From Chrysomallon squamiferum (Eukaryota; Mollusca; Gastropoda; Neomphalida; Peltospiridae), in the NCBI GenBank assembly GCA_012295275.1, contig CM022669.1, positions 15,602,672-15,660,171 on the forward strand: a stretch of DNA of 57,500 nt, written 5' to 3'. The notes beneath the pieces are model-generated. The model was not told the origin of the DNA, did not search any database, and saw only the letters and a list, made by a program, of their open reading frames with translations. The translations under genes were made by a program, and so were the position numbers. Each line of letters opens with the position of its first letter. The stretch's first letter is position 1. This document shows, piece by piece, positions 21,327 to 35,121 of this stretch.

Positions 21327-23804
21327 CTGAAAAGCAGAAAAGTAAAATCCACTAAAGTAAAGTTATAAATTATTTAAATGGCAGGAAATAATTTGAACTG
21401 CTTAAAACCAGTATTTGTTAACCCATCAAGGACAACTGTTGACATAACTGATTTGAAGATTATAGTGGAGGTGAAGAAAAAAAAAAAAATGAAGTGATGT
21501 ATTAAAATTCTGAACTAGTAACATTGACCCTATGTCTTGCTTCCCTTTAAGATTGGATTTAGCTTATATACCAGGTTTAAAACTTTCTGCCAGACATATA
21601 TATAATTTATTCAAACTGCTGGGGTTCATCACAAACATGTATTTCTATAAAATAACAGAAAAAAAAAAGTTTTTGTTTACATATTTCAAAAGAAATAATT
21701 TAAAAAAAATATATATGTTTTTCATTCATGTTTTGAAACAAGAGAAAGTTGTATAAAGGTTATATGAAAAGAATAGTTAATTTTTCCCAAATTTTGTTGT
21801 TAACATTTTGTAGTGTTTATTTTTAAAATATATAAATTCCAAATGAGGAAACTCTAGCACAAATAGTTTTCTCTATATGTATAAGAGTTTCCAAAAATGT
21901 TAGGATAGTACCAAAAAAAGATAGGTGATAAAAAAAAAAAAAAGAAGTTTCATAAACCATATTTCGACTTATTGTGCCTATAGGGGTGATTAATGTTGAT
22001 GCATCATTATTATGTAATGTGTGTATATGCCCTTTCTTTTTCGAAAACCTGAAACATTTATCTGAAAATGTAAATTTTGTATGTACATTTTCTAAACAGT
22101 CATGTCAATTATCTAAAAAAACTATTTTGTCCCTTTAAATTAATTACCATTGTAAAAGTGGATACGCCAAATGATGTCTTCTGTCAAGTTCTTTCTTCAT
22201 CTCGGAACTCGGCATCTGCATCATTTCTTGCACTGAAGGAAATGTGTCTAAGATTCTTTGAACTTCACCGTAGTTTTTTTTCTGAAATTTTATTATTTAA
22301 AAAAAATAAGAGGAAGAAGAAATACAGTTTGAAATATGAAAGAAAAAGGTTATAAAGATTCTACTGTCCAACAGTTATCTGTATAATGGGTTGCTGTCTG
22401 TACAATACATATTACCTGTATTATGGGTAAGTCAAGATTGTGAAGATTTTATTTTGCATTATTGGTGATTGCCTGTATTGTACAGTAGTGATCTATATTA
22501 TTGGTGACAGCCTTTATTGTACAGTAGTGATCTGTATTATTGGTGATACAATATTATCAGTATCAGGGTCAACTGTATTGTACAGAAGTTATCTGTATTT
22601 TGGGTGACTGCCTGTATTGTACAGAAGTTAATTGTATTATGGGTGACTGCCTGTATTGTACAGTAGTGATCTGTATTATTGGTGACAGCCTTTATTGTAC
22701 AGTAGTGATCTGTATTACTGGTGATTGCCTGTATTGTACAGTAGTGATCTGTATTATTGGTGATTGCCTGTATTGTACAGTAGTGATCTGTATTATTGGT
22801 CATTGCCTGTATTGTACAGTAGTGATCTGTATTATTGGTGATAGCCTTTATTGTACAGTAGTGATCTGTATTATTGGTGACTGGCTGTATTGTACAGTAG
22901 TGATCTGTATTATTGGTGACTGCTTGTATTGTACAGTAGTGATCTGTATTATTGGTGACTGCCTGTATTGTACACTAGTGATCTGTATCATGGCTGATTG
23001 CTTGAACTGTAAATTAGTTATCTGTTTTATGGGTGACTGCCTATACTGTACAATAGTTATCTCTATTATGGATGACTGTTTGTACTGTATTGTACATTTG
23101 TTATCTGTATTATGGTTAACTGCCTATATTGTATAGTAGTTATCTGTATTATGGTTAACTGCCTATATTGTATAGTAGTTATCTGTATTATGGTTAACTG
23201 CCTATATTGTATAGTAGTTATCTGTATTATGGGCGAGTGCGTGTATTGCACAGTTGTTGGTGATATGGATAACTGCATTATACAGTAGTTATATACTAAT
23301 ATAGATAACTGTTGGTATGTAGGTAACTATATTATGCACTAGTTATATGTATGGATAACTCTAATATCAGTAATTGTTGGTGATATGGGTAATTCATCAC
23401 TAGAGGGAGCTATTGCCTCTATCTGTATTTGTAAATATTAAAGTAATGAATAAATATGTAATGAGGAATATGTCCATACCATGGGATTCAAGGCTAACAC
23501 TTTTGAATTGTGAGGGTCAACAACGGATGGGTATGGGTCAAAGATGGTATGATTTCGACTTGATCTGATAGCAGCCTTAGTCATCTTCAGCAACAGCACT
23601 GCCACCTGAAACAAACAAACAAACAAATAAATAAATAAATGAATAAATAAATTAAATTATTATTATTATTATTTTATTTTTTTTTATTTTTTAATAATAA
23701 TAATTATTAAAAAGTAATAATAATTCAGTTGTTGCTGAAGCCTGACAATAAGCAACATTAGAATTACTTCAAAATGACATTAAAAAAAAAAAAAAAAAAA
23801 AAAA

Positions 23805-23837
<33 letters not shown>

Positions 23838-24114
23838 TATAATAATAATAATCTTAATTATAATAAGGCTTACCTCAGATCCGGTGGCAATGTAATCAGC
23901 AGCATCTACCATGACGCCAAGAGCTTGGAAAGCAAACACACACAATTCACGAGAACAAACGGAAGGCTGGAATAAACACGAACAAACAGTTTAAATAATC
24001 ATAAACATCAAGTAATGTGATTACGCAACATAAAGTTAAAAATACTGCTGACTGTTACAGACTGGAATTCCCAGGTTATCTTTTTTCTCAATTTCTTCTC
24101 GTTCTTCTTCTTTA

Positions 24115-24152
<38 letters not shown>

Positions 24153-24314
24153 CTTAAGAAAGTGAGAAAACCCAGTTTCATTTAGGTAAACTATGCGACT
24201 CAGTCTTAGCATTTCCTCTCACCATTGTTTACGACTGAACGCTGATTTTCTTTTTCGAAAATAATAAAATTAGAAGCAAAGCCAAAATATTAAGGTGCAA
24301 ACTTTTGTTTTTAT

Positions 24315-24347
<33 letters not shown>

Positions 24348-24740
24348 GAATGTATATGTAAGTAATAAAATGTTCTGAGTAAACACGTGCTCATTAACGC
24401 AAAAGAAAGTAAAATGGGAAATTCCAGGAAAATTATTTATAGTAAATGACTCACGTCTTATGAAAAAGGATGCTAATTTCCATGAAATTACGTTTTTGTT
24501 TTTTCTTCTTCATTTTATTAAATTTATTTCTTTTCCCTACTTTCAGTTAAAATTTTACTTTCTTTTCAAAAGATTATTAATTAACAATAAAATTTTATTT
24601 TATTTAAAACTTTATTTACAAGATTATAACGAGGCTATTTTCACTGTGTATTATTGATTTATATTTTCCATTATTAAACTAATATAAAAAAGACTTCGAA
24701 TACTTTTATTTCTAATTTATCTTCAGACAGCATAAAACAA

Positions 24741-24822
<82 letters not shown>

Positions 24823-25766
24823 CAAATTTATTTATGTAGTTCTTTATGCAATAAATAAATAAGTCAAATAGTTTGCACGTTTTGCTAATTATCGGAATTT
24901 GCTGAACAGGACACCGTTATTTCTAAACTGTACTGAAAATAACTGCCTGCATGCTTTAAGCATGCCATCTTGAGCTGCACGTGTTTGACGATTGTTGTAT
25001 TACGAGTTCAATTATACGGGGGGGGGGGAGAGAGGAGCGAGAACTGAGGGAAGGCAGACGCGGTAAAATCTCCTGAAGGAGACAGGTAATAATAACAATA
25101 AAATAGAGAAATGTTCAGTTACTACTTCGTCTCTAGTGAATATCGCATATTCCTGATGCAAAAAAAAAAAAAAAAAAATAATAATAATAATAAATCAATA
25201 AATCAATAAATCAATAATAAAAAAAAAAAAAAAAAAAATAATAATATAATAATAATAACAAAATCATGTACTTCTTATGTTATGTATTGGTAGCAAAATT
25301 ATTTTATTTTATTTATTGTATTAGCAAATTGTTTACCATAATAACATACGGTTGGTTAAATATAATTTAAGTTTTAAATTCATTACAGACAGTTTTACTG
25401 AATGTTGACATTCCACGTGCAACATTCACTGTTTCACGTGACATCCTCGTTAACACAATTTAAAACAATTGTGTGACGTAATCAATATATAATATAAGTG
25501 GCGATTCGGATCAAAAACACCAGTCGAACACAAATCAGCAAATGATCTCTAAGGAGTAACGTACATCTAAAACTGAATGAGTGGTGATGATCTGCGGGTA
25601 AGGTTTAAGGTTAGTTTTATAAACCAGTACTACACAACTTTTTCTTGTATTCAGTTTATTTAGAAAGATTGTTTTATTGTATTATAAAACAGTACTGTAC
25701 AACTTTTTCTTGTATTTGATTTTTATTTAGAAAGATTGTTTTATTGTATTACGCAAACGTAAATGC

Positions 25767-25805
<39 letters not shown>

Positions 25806-26742
25806 ACACAGTGCATGTTTGTGTGTGAAAAAGAAATATTTATAATGATGAAAAGTAATGTATAACTTTATAATAATACAAAGTAAAAGTGACAGTGTGG
25901 GAAACTATATATGTATATAATAATCGTAAATCATAAAAAAATAATAATAATAAAAAAACAAACCCAAAAAAAAAACAACTAAAAAAAAAACACCAACTGA
26001 ATTAATTAATGAATAAATAAACAAATAAAATAAATATCTCTGGAATTTCTTTTCCACTGTTTCACACTTTCTAACAATATCCAAACAAGCTGTGAGGTAA
26101 AAGACACATATATCGGTATTGCTATATCTATTATTATTATTATTATTATTATAAAATGATTAATTTTATTCTTGGCTTATTCCAAAATTTTTATTAAGTA
26201 AGTAACTTACCTTTAACATGGCACAGTTCTGGAACATATGAGGTTCATCACAAACAACACAGTATTCATTTAAAGTTGGGATTCTCTGTCTCGTGTACTG
26301 GAAAAACTGAAAATAAACAAAATCAGATCTGATTACTATCCATTAATGCCATCACTAACATGAAACTGCTGTGGCAATTTATGGTAGAAAGTTTGCATCA
26401 GAACTGGTAGGTTTTTTAGATCAATACTCTTCAGTGTTAAGGTTATCACAGATTTGGCTCTAGATCATGGCTGTTTCGAAAACATTTTCACTCTCCAAGA
26501 ACTTTTCTAGACTGTGTACGTTCCCTTAGTGTATTAGTTTGTCAAAAACTAAATTCATGTGCAAAACTGTTTTACTTTAATTAGATTTTTCTCGTGTTAA
26601 CCATAATTATTATTAGATATTATGAAATTATTAAAATAATTTTTTTGAAATTCAGCCTTCAGCTTATATATAATAAAGATGGGGTATGATACTCTTGAAA
26701 ACAACAACAACAACAAACGTATGAAACAAAGAAAGAAAGAAA

Positions 26743-26787
<45 letters not shown>

Positions 26788-28616
26788 TAATAATAAAACT
26801 AATAAAACTAATAAATAAATAAATAAATAAAATTGTTGTAAACAGGCAGATTTCCAATTCAGTTTACCTGCACAAGGAATCCATTTTCTAAACTTGGTGC
26901 AACCTTTGCATTTTTCCCCTGTAATGCTGTGGACATCAGGCTAAGAGTGTCCATTTGGTGAACCTCGGTGTGGTAGGGTGTGGTCATTGATTTGTTTCGT
27001 CCATACCCAGGCTTATTTTGTCTGTGTTTGTGTTTAGGGGTACGTTCTGATAGTTGTCTTGCAACAGGTTGTGCTGTTTTTATGTCTGGGATCTGTGTTT
27101 CCATATTAAGATCGAAACAACTGTGAAAACATATAATAAAACATAGCAATCTGCATAAAATGATGACATATTTTATTTCAAGTTCATTGTATTTTGTGTT
27201 AAAGGTATAGTAACATACAGGAATCAAGGTAATGTAATTTTTTATTTTTTTTGGTCATATAAGAAGAATATGATTAGTTAATCTGAACAATTCAGGTATA
27301 TAAATAAAATAATAATAAGTAGTTGTAGTAATAATAATACCTGCAGTAGGAGCACTATTTGTAAAAATAATATAATCAATAAAAATTTCATAAAAACAAA
27401 ACAGCAATCAAAAAATAATTAAAATAATTATAATAAAATAAAATAATAATACAAAAAATGAAATATATATATATATAAAATACAGCTTGGAAATAAGATT
27501 TTTAGACTATTTCCTTTTAATCTTCACAGGTTCTCTTTAACTTAGATTAAGGCCTCTTGTTTCTAACCTCTATAGGCTCACTATACAAAGAACATACATC
27601 ACAAAACATTAAATAAAAGATATGTCTCATATAATAAATAAAATGCTAATCCAATACCTCTCAGGATTTGTTAAGACGAGGTTAACTGCCTCCTCCATGT
27701 TGCCTTTTGTAATAATCAGAGCATTGCGACTGATCTCTGAAGAGAATCCCATATCCATAAGCAGTACAAGTTTCTCATCATCCACAACAGGAGTAATGCG
27801 GTCTTTATCATCTCCTCTGTAATAACAATAATGATGATGGTAAACAATAATTATAAGAAATATGGTCATGATGATGATGATGATAGTATTAGACAGATAA
27901 CAATAATAATAATTTGTAATAATAATAATAAATAGTACTATAATGGTAGCAGTAGTAGTAGTAGTAGTAGTACTAACAATAATTAGTACTGATAATGAAA
28001 TTTAAAATAAACCTGTAGTAATAATAACAGTCACAACAATTATAGTAATAACAAAAGAAATTAATAATAAAAATGAAAAAAAAGTGAAATTAATGAAATA
28101 ATCAGTTGGTGATGCAGTGAATAATAAAAAATGTATAATTAACTGTATGTATAATAAACTTTACTGTATCATCAACAGTGATGAAATAATTGTTTCCATG
28201 AGCATCTGGCATTGGCCATTATATAAACTTAAATATCGCATCAAGAATAATTTGAGAATTGATCTGATTCAGTATTAGTGCTACATTTTCACAGAACAGC
28301 CCTTAATGTGAAGATGGTTTGCTAAAATGTCAATATTCTCACGATAAAAAAATAAAAAAAATAATAATAATAAAATACATTAAATTGTCCTACCTTTCTT
28401 TTTCACAGTACCTTGTTGGAGTTTTGAGAAATGGTGTCAGATCAGCAGGAACACTGAAGACCTTTGAAGCAGCCTCCTGTTTTTTGTTACTCAGGTTTTT
28501 CCAGTTGTCCCGCAAGAATGTCTCCAAGATCCTAAAACAAAAGTATGTATATAACATCACTTCAGCATAATTTAGAAAAAAATGTGTGTGTGTATATATT
28601 TTCCCTTCATTCCTAC

Positions 28617-28695
<79 letters not shown>

Positions 28696-31600
28696 AAATC
28701 TTTTAAAAGGTATTTATGTGACCATTTTTTTCAGCTTTATATAAAACCCGTATTAACTACAAATAAAAATCTGGCAAACTTCACTTTTTAAACTGCTGGA
28801 GTAACAAATATGTTACAAAAACTTACTTTTCAATCTGAGTCCCGATACCAAATTTTTCTTTCTCTGAAGGCTGCAACACCTTAATGGCAGGAGGATCTAC
28901 AGAACACAGAAAAACAAAACATGCAGTCACTTAATGGTGTTTATGTAAAACATCTGCTAATCTTTATTTTTGGGTATGCTGTTTTGCACTGAAAAAGTAA
29001 ACATAAGTAAAACTCACAAAACTAACTAAAGGATGTACAAATGAATACACTGATGTGCCTATCTAAAGAATGATTTTAATGTTAATAGTGACTGCTGACA
29101 CATAATTAAATTGAAATGCTTTGAAGAAAAAAAAAAGGAAAATAATAAATAAAACTGAAGCTTGGTACACATGAAAGTAAAGGATGCATGAATCAATATA
29201 ATGGTGTCTCTCTTTTCAACAGATTTAAATACTATTAATTATTACAGACAGTTAATTAATTACAATCAGAAAGAGGTTTGTAGAGATCACAGACCCTGTA
29301 ATACAATCAGAAGGTTGCTATACAATCACCACACATCTCTTTATGACATCTGCTACCATTGGTTACTAGGTGTTAAACATACATCTCTTCTCACTGAACT
29401 GTGAATTAAATATTTATATGTGCACTACAGATTTTATATGTGGCATTCAAAAATGTCATAACTGTCTTTTTATTTTTTTATTTTTTTAAATTTTAATTGG
29501 GGTGAATAGACTGACAGATGAAAAAAAAAAAAAAAAAAAATAAAAAAATAAAAAATAAAAAAAATAAAAAAATTAACTAAAATAATGAGTTTGTTTGATA
29601 CAAAATTAGTTCCCACCTAAATGAAGTGACAGATATATTTGAAGGATATAGGAAGAATGTACCTTTCTGATCTAAGTAATTTTTAGAAGACAGGTGAAGT
29701 CGAACTAGCAGAGGTTTTTCCAGATCAAGGTCCCATGCTTGAGCAACTTCATGCTACAAACAGAACAGTGAAAGAATATTATTTGACACATTGTAATGAT
29801 CATGCTGATTAGGTATCCTGTATTATTTATATGTTGCTGAGGCGAGACAAATACTATGTGCTGTTTATCATGGGTTTCGGTAATTAGGTTAGAAGAAAGT
29901 AATATTTCACTGCCATCAGTAAGATTTGTACTCTGGTTATTCTTGAAAATATAAAACACAATTTCATTTTGAAACAAATTCACCTAGACTACATCTCTGA
30001 TAAAATTTGTTAATCTTATTTTGCACACTTTTGAGGGAGTGATTTTTATTTTTGTTTCCTTTCAGCAAGATATGTCCTCTGGTCTATCCTGAAGACCTAA
30101 AGAAACAATTTCATTTTGAAAGCTAGACTACATTTCTGATGGAACATGCTAAATTGATGCTGAACACTTTTGAGATGGTAGTTTTTGCTTTTGTTTGTGC
30201 CAGTCCATTTGTAACAAATAAATAAACAAAACATTTGCAAAACAAAATCAAATAGAAGTTTCTCATACACTCTTTTCCATAATATACAGTTTCAGATACT
30301 CTGAGAAATAAACATACAGCAGAAAGATTAAAAACATGGCTACTGAAAATACACGGTTTGTGCATTACTACACCAAACACTTACAGACAGAAATGTCAAT
30401 GATATCTTGAGTTCCACATCTATTTCACCAATTGACTCAAAAAATCTGTCAAAACAAAAAACAGAATAAACAATCCAGTGAAAAAACACACTTTGTATTA
30501 TTGTTATACTAGTTGTAATACTTTGACTGTATTATCAAATTTAAAAAAAAAACCACATAGGCATATATTAATCATTTAATGATTTTTTTCCCTTCTCTTT
30601 TCTAATAGTTTTATCTATATTAGTATCTCTCTCTCTGGCTCTGTCTCTCAAACACAAAAAAAAAAAAAAAAAAAAAAAAAAACCCAGAAAAAACTCATAT
30701 ATGCACATACAGACATATGCCTAATACTAGGACACTATTTACAAGAAAACAATAGCAATTCCAGTGAAAAACACACACTTTGTATTATTGTTATCATGCT
30801 TACTCTAATATCAAATAATAAAAATAATACATAAATTAATGTTTTTTAACCTTCCTTTTTCTAATAGTTTTATCTCTCTCACATACATAGATGATCAAAA
30901 AACAAAAACAAAAAGGAAACTCATATATGCAGATACAGACATATGCCTAATATTAGGACTTATTAATTACAACATATACATTAATACCAGTTACCTGTAA
31001 GAAACAAAGGCAATTACCTGCAAGATACTGCATTGTCTCCACATATCAGTTTTACGTTTTCCAAATCCTCTGTTAGTTGTGGATTAATCATTTGTTTTTC
31101 ATCATCCTCATCATCCTTTGAAAGAAAAACAAATGAATATTAAAAATGAATGAGAGAGAAAAATCCTGCTACAGTCAATGCAAAGACTTTTCAACCTTGA
31201 AAAGCTCATGTGAACCGGCCTGCTCATTGAGTTCTGGCAAGAATGGGAAAATACACAGATACATAGATACAGACAGACAGACATACAAATAGGTAAGTAC
31301 CTGGATACATACATACACACACAAACACACACAGTCTCCAACTCAGAACTACACCACACATACACATGTAAACAAAATGACTGGAAACTATCAGCCAAAA
31401 TATTGACCTCAAGTTCATCATCAAATTCATCTTGAATAATACAGTACTCTTCTTCATCATCTGAGACGCAATCTTTATAATCAGAATTCCCAGATTCTGA
31501 ACTAGTCTGTCGATCACAAGCTGTGTTGCTTCCCTCATTGTCGGTATTGTCTTGTTTATTTAAAAATTCTGTAAGAAAATAAAGATGTCTTGATGTATAC

Positions 31601-33797
31601 ATGTATTGTATCTCTACATTTATTCTCAACCAAATTATTTCACACATATTTGTGCATGTGTGTATCTACATTTTTAAATAACAAATGTATTTTTATTATT
31701 AGAAGTATTACTATTAGTAGTAATAGTAGTAGTAGTAATAATAATAATAATTACAGCAACAGGGAAAAAATAAAAAATAAATATAAAATAAATAAATATC
31801 AGTTTTAGATTTTACAGAGTTGGTAAAACAAATATTCACATTATAATGTAGAATATTAAAACAAAAAGAATGCAACTAAACTGATAACATTATTAACAAA
31901 TCTTTCTCCTGAAACTGAACAAAAGATTTACTAATTAGTAAATCGTAAAATATGTTTACAACTATTAATCAGTATATACACACACACACATAACCCACAC
32001 ACACACGCAATACACACATACACACACACATACACACATACATGCAACACATAATGATTGCATTGGACATGAATTACCATCTCGCAATTTAAGTAGCAAG
32101 TTTGGTACTGGCTCATGGACAGGGTTTATTTTATCTTTGTCGGTGCTGGCTGTGAGTATGCTGTTTCCTGAAATATAAATAAAATAAAATATGCTAAATG
32201 TCACTATGAACATATCATAATCATTATTATTATTATTATTATTATTTTAAATATATTTATTTAAACATTTGTAAAGATGTTGTTAAGTGAAAAACGTAAT
32301 TGATATTTATTATTCTAGTTTCAGGAGGTTTTTTGAAACTTATCTAAAGCTACATGATAAATGTGATCTTGACCATAACATTATTATTATTATTGTTATT
32401 GTTATTGTTTCTTTAAATATATTTATTTAAACACATGTAAAGATGTGGTTAAAGCAAAACATATTTTCTAAACAACTAAATACCGATATTTATTATTCTA
32501 GTTTTAGGAGGTGTTATCAAGTTATGAAGCTAGCTCTCTGCACATCACCATTTAGTTATTAATAAGGATTGTTCGTTACAAGAAAGCAAACAATAATTTG
32601 GAAATAAATAAAATGTATTTACATATAGCACATCACAGGCTATCATGCTTTATTACTGGTAAAAAATCAATAACAACAAATCAATAAAAGTACCAGTATA
32701 CTCAATCTAACTAATTCCTGCAACAAATAAATAACTCAATATATTTAGTCAGAGACTGATAATAATTTTGAAATGTACAAAAATCACATTTTGATAATTT
32801 TGTTACTGTAGCTTTCATTCCAAGTGAATCTAGGTTTTAAAATTGTTCAGCAGTGTTTTTAACAACTTACTTGGATAATCATCTTCTGAGACAATCAATG
32901 AAAAGGTTGTTGTTTTCCTGTGATCATGCAGGAAGGTAAAGGTAAGTGTGTTTCCTTGAAGTATAAATTCTATGACAAATGAGAAAGAAAAATGTTTTGG
33001 ATACCGATACTTTCAGTTACAGATTTACAAACACTCACACTTAAATATTTCAAATCTGCTAATGTTTATTTACCTTAGAAGGTAACTGTAATTACCAGGT
33101 TTGATTTAGTGGTTAGCATCTATGAAAATCCAAACATATTTACTAATAATTATTACTACAACTACTACTTTTATTATTATATGCACACTCATACATGTCC
33201 ATATATATTTTTTAACTCCCTCTCTTTATTTTGTTATATTGGTAATACTGAAATTGAATGTATATAATATAATTATTTGGCTTAATGTTACTCAGTTACT
33301 GTCTTAGATACAGAGGTAAATTGAAATTACAAAAATGAAAATACAAAAATGAAACAAGATTATACAGCTTAAAAATCCTCCCTACCTATTATATTATGAT
33401 TTTAACATGAATAATCTTAATAATTCTGTGAATTATAAGACATTATTTATTACCAATTAACAACTGGGATCAAATTGATTCATCATTGTTTGATATTAAA
33501 ATTAAACATTTCAAAATTCAAAAGCGAAGAAACTTAAGAAATGTACGTAGTAAATCAGACTAGTTTTGGTGCTGAGGAATGTAGATCACATTACCTCGGG
33601 AATTACTGTCGGAATGTAGAAACCTACTATTAGTATTAGTAGTACTATTTGTATTAGTAGTACTATTACTGTATAATGTCACAATCATGTGACAATGTGG
33701 ATTACCAACACTCACCTGTAAACGGCCAATGATACTGATTACACAGTGATATTGTCTCTCTGATATCCTTGTGAAAGTGATCAATTCTAGCAGACAT
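18062..33797 (-). CDS. PARP6/8-like mono-ADP-ribosyltransferase, copy B (complete)
   Basis: Exons in transcript order: 33716-33797, 32871-32969, 32078-32167, 31408-31568, 31018-31115, 30385-30445, 29663-29753, 28827-28896, 28394-28531, 27658-27816, 26868-27120, 26211-26306, 23874-23966, 23480-23605, 22148-22281, 21278-21326, 20754-20866, 20322-20394, 19448-19558, 19076-19130, 18739-18823, 18062-18158. They sum to 2334 nt, 777 residues, with compatible phases and GT/AG borders throughout. Rough layout: residues 1-120 resemble the PARP8 N-terminus; an acidic linker follows; a UBA lies at about 300-350; a Cys cluster at 450-475 (C450, C453, C462, C470, C475); the ART domain runs from about 600 to 777, with His638 in FAFHGS, Tyr673 in GIYLSP and the RFFFVYEDGQ strand near the end. 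The third catalytic position is not Glu, as in the mono-transferases PARP6/8. Whether the protein is PARP6 or PARP8 cannot be decided; invertebrates probably have one ancestor of both. Confidence 0.9.
22440..23280. repeat. 39-bp minisatellite in an intron of PARP copy B
   Basis: About 21 imperfect 39-bp units with cores such as gtgatctgtattattggtga and ctgcctgtattgtacagta. The unit length is a multiple of three, so both strands are open over hundreds of bases. It lies between exons 22148-22281 and 23480-23605. Copy A has no such array in the matching intron (4052-4521). Confidence 0.85.
24744..24821. repeat. (CT)n with a (GT)n end
   Basis: Compound dinucleotide tract in the intron between exons 26211-26306 and 23874-23966 of PARP copy B. 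No counterpart of this length in copy A. Confidence 0.95.
25390..25610. promoter_or_regulatory. Conserved intronic block with CACGTG and CRE-like sites, copy B
   Basis: Counterpart of 5495-5710 with the same order: ccACGTGca (the first E-box is changed by one base), ttTCACGTGAcatcc, gTGACGTAAtc and ataagtggcgattcgg. The second E-box and the CRE-like site are the best conserved pieces. Confidence 0.35.
27658..27816 (-). other. UBA-domain exon of PARP copy B
   Basis: One exon encodes a compact UBA-like domain. The sequence shows DEKLVLLMDMGFSSEISRNA followed by LIITKGNMEEAVNLVLTNPE: the MGF loop of helix 1, an ALxxTxGN turn, and a helix-3 ExAVNxxL, which is the classic ubiquitin-associated pattern. 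The exon is 159 nt in both copies (copy A at 7600-7758, MDLGF and NLILTNPE) and is one of the best conserved between them. The flanking linkers have drifted: the preceding exon is 129 vs 138 nt and the following exon 235 vs 253 nt. UBA domains bind ubiquitin; that role here is inference. Confidence 0.8.
28619..28692. repeat. (CT)n-(CA)n compound microsatellite
   Basis: CT units to about 28662, then CA to 28692, in a PARP copy B intron. Confidence 0.95.
30470..30970. repeat. Intronic tandem duplication in PARP copy B
   Basis: The block from ccagtgaaaaaacacacttt to gacatatgcctaatactagg occurs twice (about 30475-30740 and 30759-30970). Copy A has it once (about 10498-10735). A separate intronic duplication of the same sort is at 32240-32335 and 32410-32520 (taaagatgttgttaa and ttctagtttcaggagg blocks). 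Confidence 0.6.
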
Positions 33798-34169
33798 ATC
33801 GAAATGATATTTAGATCACAAAATAAAACTTTATATGATTATTAAATCGCGTACTTTCGGTTTGTATTTTCGAGAAGCTGCTGTCATTGTGCAATTCCTG
33901 TAACTTCCTGTTTTTGTGTGTTTAAGATACGCATGCGTCGAACAGTTACCTTCGAGATCCGGAAGAAACAAACAGTTACCACCCACCCCACCATGGGGAA
34001 GCTTTTCCGAAGTGTTTCGTGTATTTTCGTAAAGAAAGTCTCTACGTATTCATAGTAACAGTTATTTAATGAACAGATAAATATAATAAAATAAAATATT
34101 ACCGCGAAAATAGGAATAAATAAAGTAGAATTATTATCGTGTGCTGACGTTGTTACTTAATTTTAACTA

Positions 34170-34198
34170 AATCAAAAAAAAAAAAAAAAAAAAAAAAA

Positions 34199-34234
<36 letters not shown>

Positions 34235-34330
34235 TAAAAATAATAAATAATAAAAAATAACTAAAATAAAAAAATAAAAAATATAAAAAAATAAAAAATT
34301 AAAATTAAAAAATTAAAAAAATATAAAAAT
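34170..34330. repeat. A-rich low-complexity block in the 5' flank of PARP copy B
   Basis: Poly-A, then AAT triplets, then irregular A/T runs, between the probable promoter region and the first exon. Confidence 0.85.
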
Positions 34331-34549
34331 GGATTTATTATTATTATTACGTTTTAGTCACACGAAAGAAAAAAGAAAAAAATAGAAACAAAAAATTGCT
34401 GCATAAAAAGGCGTAGAATTATTTTTGTAATTGACGGCAGGAGCCCAATTTACTGAAACTGGCGGGATTTTCGCATAAGTATTATTTTGACTGCCCAATA
34501 AACTATTAAAATATTAATCGCGAGCTGTCCTCTTTAATGCGACCCCTGC

Positions 34550-34740
34550 CATTTTTTATCGCAGACGAGCCTCCATATGGGATTTCGCTACTTTGAAAGT
34601 AATGGACTATTTTAATCAAATGATTTTACGAGAACGCTTAATTATGTTGCGACCCAGTTTATGGTGTGGAAATTTCCGGCTACACTTTTAAGTATAAATG
34701 TAAATGTTGCGTTGGAAATTTATTTTGTAACACTGCCGTC
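34550..34740. promoter_or_regulatory. Conserved 5' flank of PARP copy B (probable promoter region)
   Basis: Counterpart of 15960-16140, with the same cctccatatgggatttcgct block and the same GGAAATTTCC palindrome (34668-34677). It lies about 0.75-0.95 kb above the ATG at 33797; an A-rich microsatellite (34170-34330) sits between. Confidence 0.45.
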
Positions 34741-35073
34741 TATTTAGTCAACTCAGGTAGGTGATAGTTTGTTGCATGGCCTTTCAGGAAAATATGATTT
34801 TTATATTCTATTGAATTTTATAACTGGTATAAGGTTTAAAATTTTGGTTTTAATTATATGTTTGATTGATAATTTCTGATGCATTTTCATATGATTTAGA
34901 AAATTTCTGAAAGGTCGATTAAGATGAATCAGATTTATTTCAAGTAATCCTAATCGATCTAATGAATAAGATGTTTTCTTTTGTTTGTCAAAAGTATTAA
35001 TTCATTTATAAAATAAAAAATATTTAGTAAAGTTTACTTTTTAAATGTAATATTGATATAGGGATATTCCATC

Positions 35074-35121
<48 letters not shown>

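Noticed and set aside
22540-23136. 198-codon plus-strand frame with 13-residue repeats
   Set aside because: It is the translated 39-bp minisatellite inside a PARP intron; the opposite strand is equally open for the same reason.
22440-23280. CRISPR-like array of regular repeats
   Set aside because: Direct 39-bp tandem units without spacers, in an intron of an animal gene.
27622-27822. Plus-strand frame over the UBA exon
   Set aside because: Antisense shadow of the real exon at 27658-27816.
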